Positions 55,644 to 64,000 of a DNA stretch of 64,000 bases are shown in pieces (position 1 is the stretch's first letter; each line of letters opens with the position of its first letter). The translations under genes and the position numbers were made by a program. Under the pieces are notes generated by a model. The model ran no database searches. It was not told where the DNA came from and worked only from the letters and a program-made list of their open reading frames with translations. The DNA is from Tetradesmus obliquus (taxonomy: Eukaryota; Chlorophyta; Chlorophyceae; Sphaeropleales; Scenedesmaceae), in contig CP126196.1 in assembly GCA_030272155.1 (NCBI GenBank), positions 2,728,001-2,792,000 on the forward strand, in the 5' to 3' direction.

Positions 55644-58600
55644 TCACCGCCGCCGGCTGCCCTCCGCATCTGCTGCTGCAGCCCGCCGCTCGCTGTCAGC
55701 GTCCTGCTGCGCTGTGGCCAGCATGCACAGCGCTGACATGCGCGGCACCAGCTCCTCATACAGCGTCCACACCAGCGCTGTCTGCAGCGTGCGCTTGAGG
55801 ATGCGCGGCGCAGCACCTGCAGCGCAGCGCGGCGGCCAGAAGCCAGGCAGGAAACAAAGCATCACATGTGTGTCAGTATGATGTAGCATTGCATGAGTGT
55901 GGTGCAGTGCTGATGCAGAGCTGTCTGCAGCATGCGCTTGAGGATGCGCGGCGCAGCACCTGCAGCGCAGCGCGGCCGCCAGGGGCCAGGAGGAAGAACA
56001 ACAGGGTCGGCTGTTTGTCAGCATGGTGCAGGTTGCATGTCTGTGTTGAGTGGTGATGCACAGAATGACGTCAAGCCGCTGTACGTCGTCCAATCTGAGA
56101 CGCTGCGAGCGAGGTGCATTGACTGCTGGATGTTGTGTGGGTCACTAGCTGGCCAAGCCACTGCAGCTGCTCAGCCAGCCACCGCCACTCGTCTACACAT
56201 TGACACCTCTGCGCCTGCAGCACCACACAGTTCTACCATTGAGTACGACCAGCTTCTGCAGTGCCAACATCGTTGGCGACACGTGCATGCCCCTTCTATC
56301 CCACAGCCCACCGCCCACCGCCCACCTGCCAGCAGCGCATTACAACCGCTGCTGCGCAGCACGTGCCCCAGTGTAGCCTGCGCATTGCCTAAACTATGTA
56401 GCTCATAGGCTAGAACAGCCACTGTCCATGCTGCATCTTCCACTTCAAGACCGCAAGCTCTCTGCTGTTCCAAGAGCAATGCAGCGCTGACCTTGCCTGA
56501 CTACTGCAGTGCCAACGTCACTGGAAACACATTGCTCCACCCACATACTGCGCATTGACCCAGAACCCCCCCGACTACCCACCTGCCAGCAGTGCATTGG
56601 GCCCGCTGCTGCACGTGTCCCAGCGTAGCCAGCGCATTGCCTTTTGCCACCCCCCGGATGCCCAGCTGCAACTTCTCACATGGAATTACGCAAACGCAAA
56701 CACCGATCAGCTGTACCAGCAGCGACGCAACCGGAGCTTCTAGTACTACCAGCTGCTATAGCGCCAACATCGTTGGCAGCCTGTGACCCACCTGCCAGCA
56801 GCGCGTTGGGCCCGCTGCTGCGCAGCACGTGCCCCAGCGTAGCCAGCGCATTGCCTTTCGCCACCCCCGGGATGCCCAGCTGCATGCGCGTGCGCACCAC
56901 GTCGCTCGGCTGCGTCAGCAGCGTGGCCGCCGTCGCAGCACACACGCCACTGACAAAGTTCACAGCAGTCGTCGGCAGGCTGCCGCCGGCCTGCGAGCCA
57001 CCGATCGCGCCTTTCAGCTGCGTGTATAGCATGTAGTACAGCGCCGAAAACGGTGCATTGGTCAGGACAGTTGGCCACAGGCCTCGGAAGAGTCCGCGGG
57101 GGCCTTCTGTGGATGCGATTGTGGCCAGCGCGTGTGCGGTGTTCTTGTAGGTGATGTGGTTGGGCCCTCCGTACTCCATGCGGGTTTTTACGAGCGTGAC
57201 GGGGGACATCACCGCCGCAGACATTGCACGAGCCATGCCTGGTGATGATGGTGATGATGGAGAGGACAGGTGAGCAGTGGATGCAGCAGCAGGGGCAGGG
57301 CGGAATCAGTGAGGCAAGAGCATAATATCACGGCAGCAGACATTGCGCGAGCCATGCCTGGCGCGCCAGATGGTTGTGACACGCTACAATATGCGGCAGC
57401 AGGGCCGGGCTGACGCCAGCCAGGCATGCTGCTTGCTGGTAACCCAGCTGCCGCGACACATGCAGCAGCACCTCCAGCATGATGTGCTTCAGCCGCTGAA
57501 GCCTGTTACACATACACACAGCTCACTCCCTTCTCTCCCGCCCAAACCACTGCGCACCTGCCACTGATGCAGCCTGCACCTCTAGCATCATTCAGCCCAC
57601 TCACGCCTTAAACACAACCACACAGGCACAGGCACACCCGACAGCCCCACTACTGCTCACCTCCTTCTGCCGCTGCCTGCAGGTATCCCAGCTGCTCGGA
57701 TGCATGCGGCAGCACCTCCAGCATGATGTGCTTCAGCCACTCAAGCCTGATACATGCACAATTACAACAGTCCCCCTTCCCCGCACAATTGCAATGCACC
57801 TCCCACTGCCGCAGCCTGCAGGTATCCCAGCTGCCCCCGGCGCATGCGGCAGCATGTCAGACCGCTCACCCTTTCATTTATTTTTACAGGTGAAACCCAT
57901 GGCCCCTCGTCTGCTCACCTCCCACTGCCGCTGCTTGAAGGTATCCTAGCTGCCCCGAAGCATGCGGCAGCACCTCCAACATGATGTGCTTCATCCGCTC
58001 AAGCCTGTTACATACTCCCTCTCCTGCCACGACAATTGCGCACGTCCCACTGCCGCAGCCTGCAGGTATCCCAACTGCCCCGAAGCATGCGGCAGCACCT
58101 CCAGCATGATGTACTTCAGCCACTCAAGCCTTATATACATTACAACCGCCACGCACCTGGGCCCAACCACTGCTCACCTCCCACTGCCGCAGCTTGCAAG
58201 TAGCCCAGCTGCCCCGAAGCATGCGGCAGCACCTCCAGCATGATGTGCTTCAGCCACTCACGCCTGATACATGCACAATTTCAACAGTCCCCCTTCCCCG
58301 CACAATCGCAGCTCACCTCCCACTGCTGCAGCCAGCAGGTTTCCCAGCTGGCCCCAGCGCATGCGGCAGCACGTCAGACCGCACAAGCCTTTCATTCATC
58401 TTGACAGGTGAAACCCATGGCCCCTCGTCTGCTCACCTCCCACTGCCGCTGCCTGCAAATATCCGAGCTGCCCGGAAGCATGCGGCAGCACCTCCAGCAT
58501 GATGTGCTTCAGCCGCTCCAGAGCCACAAAGTTGATGCCAGCACCAATCGACAGCCGCACCACAGTGGGGCCTGTGCCGCGCCACAAGCCCCGCACGCCA

Positions 58601-58991
58601 TACTCGTTGAGGACCACCTGCAGCGTCTGGCCCACGCTCCTGCAGAAGGCAGCATGCAGCGGCAGTACCACAAGCACGCATTTGTTCATTGCTTCTCTGC
58701 ACTATGCAGGAGGCATGCCGAGCACAACGCCTGCAACACACTGCTGCTGCTGCTGGCGGTGTGAATGCCACATCCTGGTGAAGTGCATGCAGCAGGGTGG
58801 CCGCCCACACGGGGAAAGGATAGGACCAGCAGCTTGCAGCACAACGCACTCAGCTGGTGTGCCGGTTGCAAGTCAAGGCAGGTACGCCACTTGCAGCGCA
58901 AGGCACAAATTCATAGCAGCTTATGGCTTGCATAGTGACTGCCAAGATTTGGGTTTCGCTGCTGCAGGCATGATACACGCACGCAGCTGCT

Positions 58992-59043
<52 letters not shown>

Positions 59044-59669
59044 CGCCCCACCTGCTCATGCCCATGGCAGTGTCTGCCTGCATGCGGGTTCGCAGCACGT
59101 CCAGCGGCTGCAGCATGGAACCATACACACCAGCAAACACACGTTAGGCATGTGCCCGATGGCAGAGCAGCTGCCTGCCTTCGCATCCCTGTTTCAATCT
59201 AGGTGCATGTATCAATCTAGGTGCATGTTAGAGAGCTCCCTGTGACTGTGGTGTTGGCACTGGCCTGAGCCTGAACAACAGCTGCCACAGGGTGTGCTCC
59301 TGCAGGTGCATTGCAATGCAACTGCTGCAAAGCTGCTGCAATCTAGCTTCTGCATTTTGTCGCTGCATATGGCAGCTTCGCCAGTCCGAAATGAGGCAGT
59401 AGTTGTACGCTTGCACATACCCTTGCCACTGCATGCATGCATGGCTGTATGGTTACCCCAAAAGCAGCTGCTGTGTGCGGCATGCAGCCAGAGGGCAATT
59501 ACACATCACAATTACACTGTAGATTTGCATTTCATTGATGTTATTGATGGGGCCCAGTCCTCACCTGCACGCATGCGCTGATGATAGCGCCAGACATTGC
59601 TCCTGACACTGCTGACGCCAAAGCTGGCGGAGGCTTGCCATCTCTCTTCCTACTTTCATCCCTGCCCAT
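55644..59669 (-). CDS. Mitochondrial carrier, SLC25A38/Hem25 (glycine importer) type
   Basis: Five exons, in gene order: 59669-59565, 59107-59052, 58639-58437, 57238-56792, 55816-55644 (327 aa; phases agree). The start ATG is preceded by in-frame stops. Three carrier signatures mark three repeats: PLDVLRTRMQ, SPVTLVKTRMEYG and QPSDVVRTRMQLG, with GLWRGTGPTVVRLSIGAGIN and GLFRGLWPTVLTNAPFSALY between. The C-terminal APRILKRTLQTALVWTLYEE closely fits SLC25A38 and yeast Hem25, which bring glycine into mitochondria for the first step of heme synthesis in non-plant eukaryotes. Because green algae make ALA from glutamate, the substrate role here is open. Four exon-copy arrays occur, one with eight units. 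Confidence 0.9.
55910..55970 (-). repeat. 5'-end copy of carrier exon 5
   Basis: gcttgaggatgcgcggcgca gcacctgcagcgcagcgcgg is present at the true exon start (about 55792-55830) and again at about 55934-55972, upstream in gene direction. Confidence 0.9.
56325..56880 (-). repeat. Three 3'-end copies of carrier exon 4
   Basis: cacctgccagcagcgcgttg ggcccgctgctgcgcagcacg is the exon end at 56790-56830. It recurs at about 56580-56640 (with following gccttttgccaccccccgga) and more diverged at about 56326-56390, both downstream in gene direction. Confidence 0.9.
57226..57362 (-). repeat. 5'-end copy of carrier exon 4
   Basis: cagacattgcacgagccatgcctgg (true acceptor, 57219-57242) recurs as cagacattgcgcgagccatgcctgg at about 57338-57362, upstream in gene direction. 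Confidence 0.88.
57410..58530 (-). repeat. Eight 3'-end copies of carrier exon 3
   Basis: The exon end (plus strand ctcacctcccactgccgctg ... gcatgcggcagcacctccag catgatgtgcttcagcc) is complete at 58431-58530. It recurs downstream near 58314, 58178, 58046, 57918, 57787, 57658 and 57410. The 58314 and 57787 copies share a variant (gcagcacgtcagaccgc, then acaggtgaaacccatggccc), so a block of at least two units was duplicated together. Confidence 0.93.
58993..59043. repeat. CTGG tetranucleotide microsatellite
   Basis: About 12 uninterrupted copies of ctgg in carrier intron 2, next to the donor of exon 2. Confidence 0.95.
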
Positions 59670-60280
59670 TTATCACGGCAACCAGAATGGTTGCAGCAGT
59701 GCTACTTTAACGGAAACCCATGCCTAGAGTCAAGCTGCCTTTTGGTGTGAGGTGTTGTTGTGGCGGCAGCAGTAGTAGCAGCAGTGGTGGTGGTGGTGGT
59801 AGCAGCAGCAACAGCCTAAGACCTCAGCACGATCGCTCCCGACTTCTTTGGTTTGACTGCGAAATTGTTGAAATGATATAGAAGAATTCAATTGGCGAAG
59901 CTAAGTGAATGGCTCTTTGTCTTGCGCTGGTGACACCAGGAGTTGTCAGGCCGGGGTTCTTTTCCCGGCTGGCTCACCCGACATTGTGATTTGCTAAGCA
60001 AAGCCGCAGCAATCACAACATAAATGGCGTTGACTCCGGGCCTCCGTATGCAATTTAGAGTCCTGCACCTGTAGCCGGTTTACAGGTGGCGATCTCGAGG
60101 CACCATCTCGAGGCATCAGCTGCTTGGTGAATCGCTGCATACTAGCATTTCCGTCGAATAAGTGATATTTTGCCTGCTGTGCTGGGAGCTGCAGCCCAAG
60201 GGCGTTGGCAAGTAGATAGACTGTGCTAGGCAGCAGCAGGCAGGCTAAGCAGCGATTGCCTGGATTAGCGGTGTAGCAAG
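59670..60280. promoter_or_regulatory. Divergent promoter region, carrier / FKBP-like gene
   Basis: A 611-bp spacer between opposite-strand start codons, with no clear core motifs. It contains a gtggtggtggtggt and agcagcag stretch near 59770-59815 and a small hairpin, gccggg..cccggc, near 59952-59971. Confidence 0.45.
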
Positions 60281-61152
60281 ATGAAGCTGGCGCAGCAGCA
60301 GAGCAGCAGTAGCCCCTGCACACCATGCAGCAGAGGCAGCAGCAGCAACAGGCCAATGCACCGACCTGTGCCTGGCTTACAGCAGCAGGTAAGCCTGGTG
60401 GATTTGCATAGATGCCCGCCTAGCATGCTGCAATCACAGTCTAATGCCTTACTCATTCCTGTTGAACCATATCCTTGCGCTATCAGTCGCCAGGCTGTGC
60501 TTCAAACAGCGCGTGCCGCACCCTGTGTTCAATGCCTGCTGTACACCGGCTCATCACCGCACCAACTTCTTCACCTCATTTCCTGCAAACTCTTACACCT
60601 CTGCATCCCTGTAACAGGCTCGCATGCAGCACACCAGCAGCCGTCCCCTGCCCCAGCCACCAGCAGCTGCCGCAGCAGACCTCACAGCCTCAGCACTGCC
60701 CTACATCAGCCCCAGGGGCCCAAAGCTGCACAGCAGGCGCATGCAAGGCAGCCCACTGGATGGCCTGTGGGGTGCAGCATCTGCGGCGCTGCTGCAGCTG
60801 GAGCTGGCAGCAGCAGCAGCAGTGGACAGGCATGCACGATTCGGGCCGCTGGTTGCCAGTGGCCTAGCTGGCGTCGCTGCAGGCATGGTGAGGGGCTGCA
60901 CTGTGGCACGAGGTTATTGATATAGCAGGACGCTTGCCGTTGTGCCAGCTTGCGTGGGTGACGCGCCAGCAGGAGGTGTGCACCGCAGCGCTGAAAAGTC
61001 ATGTTGTGTGTACCTGAAAGGGGCTCTCTTGCGGCTGCACATGAGCTTGCACTCTTTTGCTACTTTCCGCTGTCTGCGCATCTCGGCGCAGTTGCGCTGC
61101 TGCCGACCTGCTTGCCCAGACCTTACTATGCTGGCTGCCAACACTTGCACCA

Positions 61153-61184
<32 letters not shown>

Positions 61185-62964
61185 TGCAGGGCATCGACGC
61201 CTTCACGCTGCTGCAGTACGGCCTGCCTGGCTACTTCCAAGACCTGCTGCTGGCTGCATTCGGTGCCTGGGACACCACCCTGTGGGCTGTCGCCCTCACA
61301 GCAGCAGCACTGCCAGTCACAGCATGGGCTGTGCGCTGCTGGTGGGCCGCAAGCATGCAGCTGCTAGGCGGCGAGGGCGGTGCTGTGCAGCAAATGCAGC
61401 AGATGATTGAGCAGCAGGATCAGCAAGCCAGCAGCAGCAGCAGCAGCAGCAGCAACAGCGGTGGTAGCGCTTGGGTGGCTGGCGTGGTGGGTATTGCCAG
61501 GGCGTTGTTGATTAGCTCGGCAGTAGGCAGCTTCAGCAGCGCGCTTAGCAGCAGCAGCAGCAGCGTTGTGACAGCAGTTGTAGCGGCATTGTCCGGTGTT
61601 GTAGCAGCGGCTACTGCTGCTGCGCCAGTTGCGCTGCAGCTGGTGCATCGGAGCAGCAGCAAGCGCTCGCCAAACAATCAGGCTATAGCTGTGCAATTGC
61701 TGGCATTGGAAGCAGCTTGGACAGCAGCCATGGTTGGTGTGGCTCCCCTGCTTAACTTTGCAGCAGCAGCAGGCATTGCAGCAACGCTGCTCAGCTTGCA
61801 CAAGCAGGTGGTAGCTCCTCGGCTGCTGCAGTACCAGGCAGTAGCAGGGGACCGCTTCCAGGCCCACATCTCCCTGAAACTATCAGGATCTGCTGTTGCA
61901 TTTGACACTACGATCAGTGCGGAGCCAGTCTCCCTCGTGGCAGCGCAGCGCAGCAGCGAGCATGCTCAGAACTGGAAGCAGCTCGGGTCTGATGACTTCT
62001 GGGAAAAGCTTGCAGCTCAGCAGGACGCTGACGCACCACCAGCAGCAGCAGCAGGGGAGGCTGGTGCGGCCACACCAACAGCAGCAGCAGCAGCAGCAGC
62101 AACAGCGCAGCTGCGCAGCATTGCTCAAGGTGTGAAGGGCTGGCTGGGCACTCCTGCTGCTCGGTGGGAGCCGCTGCTGCCGTTTGTGGCTGACGCTGCT
62201 TGCGGCATGTTTGTGGGCGAGACGCGCAGCGTGCAGCTGCTGAACCCTAAGGCAGGCGGCTACTGGAACCCTAGCTTCAGCTGGTGGCAGCCCACTGCGG
62301 ATGTGATGGCAAAGTTCAGGGGTCAGGTGAGATGAGGGCCAAATGGGGTGTGGCAGCTGGATTGCGTGGAGCATGCAGCGCGTGGAAAGCATGCTGAGTA
62401 TTGATATAAGTGTGCGGAGTGCTGGCCAAGCTCAAGTCAGAGGTTGGGCAAGCCGCATAAAGGAAGGCCAGCTGGCTGGTGTTGGTGACTCTGCCAGGAC
62501 AGTAACATGTAGCATGACGCGAATGAAAGACCGTTGCCAGCAGTTTGCGTGGCTGTCATGTTGTTGCGTGTGCACGGCGTTGAGTCACATCGGCACAGCT
62601 GACTCTTGCTGTTCCCCGATCATGCCCCGAACCCTGTCCTGCTGTTCTGCGCTGCCCATCTGCTGCAGATGCCCGCCCCGGGTGACGTGTTCCTGCACCC
62701 CGTGGGTGAGGGCGCCTACGTGCCCTTTGTCGCTTCTGGGCTTGCATCTCTCACATGCACTACCTGCACGCCTGCTGCACTGCACATGTGCCGCAGATGC
62801 CCGCCCCGGGTGACGTGTTCCTGTACCCCGTGTCCGAGGGCGCCTACGTGCCCACGCGCGTGGCTGCCATTGGCGAGAAGTATGTCGAGCTGGATGCTAA
62901 CTATGGCGTGACTGGCGCAGCGCTGCAGCTGGAGGTGACCCTAGTGGCACTGCAGAAGCAATAG
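60281..62964 (+). CDS. Membrane protein with C-terminal FKBP/SlyD-like peptidyl-prolyl isomerase domain
   Basis: Four exons: 60281-60388, 60618-60887, 61190-62326, 62797-62964 (560 aa; phases agree). The Ser/Arg/Pro-rich N-terminus could be a plastid leader. Hydrophobic segments (DTTLWAVALTAAALPVTAWA; VVTAVVAALSGVVAAATAAA; GVAPLLNFAAAAGIAATLL) suggest several membrane spans. The C-terminal part resembles an FKBP domain: FDTTISAEPVSL, LPFVADAACGMFVGETRSVQ (compare LPG-EEALLGMKVGEKR in SlyD types) and VPTRVAAIGEKYVELDANYG then LEVTLVALQK. Isomerase or chaperone activity is inferred, and key active-site aromatics are not all evident. Copies of the last exon's start lie in intron 3, and copies of its end fill the 3' UTR. 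Confidence 0.65.
62667..62850 (+). repeat. 5'-end copy of FKBP-like exon 4
   Basis: gcag|atgcccgccccgggtgacgt gttcctg..cccgtg occurs at about 62669 and, complete, at 62797. Spacing is 128 bp. Confidence 0.92.
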
Positions 62965-63455
62965 CGGAAGCAGAGGCCAGCAATGCTGCGCTGCGCTGCC
63001 ATAGTTTGAAGTACCTGGCACTGGCACACGCAAGGTGACTGGCGCAGCACTGGAGCTGGAAGTGACGCTGGTGGCGCTGCAGAAGCAATAGCCGTAGAAG
63101 AGGCCAGCACAGGTGTGGAGTGCAAGGCAAGGCTGTGGAGTACCTTGCACTGGCGCACGCAAGCTGATATGTGCAGCGCTGCAGCTGAAGGTGACCCTCC
63201 TGGCGTTGCACAAGCAGTAGTGACGAGTCAGGCGTTCTGCGCTGCCGCAGTGTGGAGTGCCTGGTGCACACGCCAGGGGACATGTGCAGCGCAGCAGCTG
63301 GAGGTGTGACGCTGGTGGCGCTGCAGAAGCATTAGTCAAGAGTGTAGCGAGTGATGCTGTGCAGTGCTCCCAAAGTGTAGAGTGCCTGATACATGCAGGG
63401 TGACTGGCGCAGCGCTGCAGCTGGAGGTTACTCTGGTGACGCTGCAGATGTAGAG
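62905..63455 (+). repeat. Five tandem copies of the FKBP-like C-terminal coding end, four in the 3' UTR
   Basis: The last codons plus stop (gtgactggcgcagcgctgca gctggaggtgacc ... ctgcagaagcaatag) at 62908-62964 recur ending near 63091, 63220, 63335 and 63454, at about 115-130 bp spacing. Each keeps an in-frame TAG at the same place. Confidence 0.93.
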
Positions 63456-64000
63456 GTGTGTGAGTGCAGATGTAGTTTTTATATCGCTACTAGTAATTGT
63501 GCAGCAGGCGCTGCAGCAGCAACCTCCGCAGGCGCTGCAGCAGTACCACCTGCGCTTGCATGCATCTGGTGAACTGGTTTCAGCCTGTCTTTCGTGTGTA
63601 GTGCTGCCCATCTGAGCTGCCAGTGCATGGCTTCGAGTGACCGTCACTCTTGCGGATAGTTCTGGGTGTTCACTGATGGATTGATGGATTATTCTGATCC
63701 ATCCCCACTGTTTGTTCACTCGTTGGTATCATCATCATGTTACCCATCAAGCCATAGCATCAACACTCACTCGTTGGTATGTACGGTGTAACAGTGGTGC
63801 TGCTAGGGTGTTGGTTTGCTCATCCGCATGCGCAAGGTCGGCGCACAGCAGCAGCATGGCTACTGAACTGTGCTGCGTCCAGTGACAAGCGCAGGCGGAA
63901 GTGACAGACAGACGGCACCAATGTGACTCAATGGCTGGCAGCCGCTACCTGGTAGCCGCTAGCTGGCAGCTGTACCAGCACAACTGTAAAAGGACGAAGT
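62965..64000. other. 3' region of the FKBP-like gene
   Basis: After the C-terminal copies no further gene was recognised. It contains the second 37-bp dispersed repeat and a 51-bp direct repeat. Confidence 0.45.
63717..63780 (+). repeat. Dispersed 37-bp repeat, copy 2, inside a 13-bp direct repeat
   Basis: The 37-bp word at 63728-63764 is identical to 49647-49683. cactcgttggtat flanks it at 63717-63729 and 63768-63780, 51 bp apart. Confidence 0.9.

Noticed and set aside
59940-59990. tRNA-like stem with ggggttcttttcccgg
   Set aside because: No GGTTCRA-type T loop and no acceptor or anticodon pairing could be drawn.
1-64000. Autonomous transposons or introner elements as source of the intron copies
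   Set aside because: The repeated units match only the adjacent exon of the same gene, share no common ends across genes, and no transposase or reverse transcriptase motif was seen.

Overview
The window is nuclear DNA of a green alga, most likely a chlorophyte and probably Chlorophyceae (Sphaeropleales would fit; genus not determinable from sequence alone). Grounds: every gene is split by many short GT-AG introns; exons are rich in GCA/GCT/CAG runs giving Ala and Gln tracts; and the gene set is plant/algal (FLU-type chlorophyll regulator, plant-like xylose isomerase with a leader, chalcone-isomerase-fold protein, plant-type NB-ARC/LRR protein). Thirteen protein genes were rebuilt by joining exons by hand. 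For all twelve complete ones the exon lengths add up to a multiple of three, with matching phases at every junction.

Layout, left to right: RING-finger protein (+, 5' end cut off), 1-3240; FLU-like TPR protein (+), 4872-9114; ribosome-biogenesis factor MAK16 (+), 10375-12989; PduO/MMAB-type cobalamin adenosyltransferase (-), 14323-16548; NB-ARC/LRR protein (-), 18049-22820; ubiquitin C-terminal hydrolase (-), 23644-26190, divergent from alanine aminotransferase (+), 26973-31768; SEC14-like lipid-transfer protein (+), 33396-35613; chalcone-isomerase-fold protein (-), 37346-39824, divergent from xylose isomerase (+), 40227-47934; an unrecognised Ala/Gln-rich, possibly SAND-like protein (-), 50930-54439; SLC25A38/Hem25-type mitochondrial glycine carrier (-), 55644-59669, divergent from a membrane protein with an FKBP/SlyD-like C-terminus (+), 60281-62964. 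The genes are housekeeping and unrelated; FLU, the Hem25-type carrier and (loosely) the cobalamin enzyme touch tetrapyrrole metabolism, but no operon-like logic is implied.

The outstanding signal is not one gene but a genome-wide habit. Introns, and some 3' UTRs, are full of tandem partial copies of the neighbouring exon, usually 75-150 bp per unit, with up to eight copies. Each unit spans an exon boundary. Copies of an exon's 5' end, with its acceptor AG, always lie upstream of the complete exon. Copies of an exon's 3' end, with its donor GT, always lie downstream. Copies spanning the stop codon lie in the 3' UTR. At least 25 such arrays occur in 11 of the 13 genes, on both strands, from near-identical to badly decayed. 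The simplest reading is that short tandem duplications arise continually and survive where splicing or the stop codon hides them, leaving ladders of decoy splice sites around many exons. The cobalamin adenosyltransferase and SEC14 genes show none that I could see.
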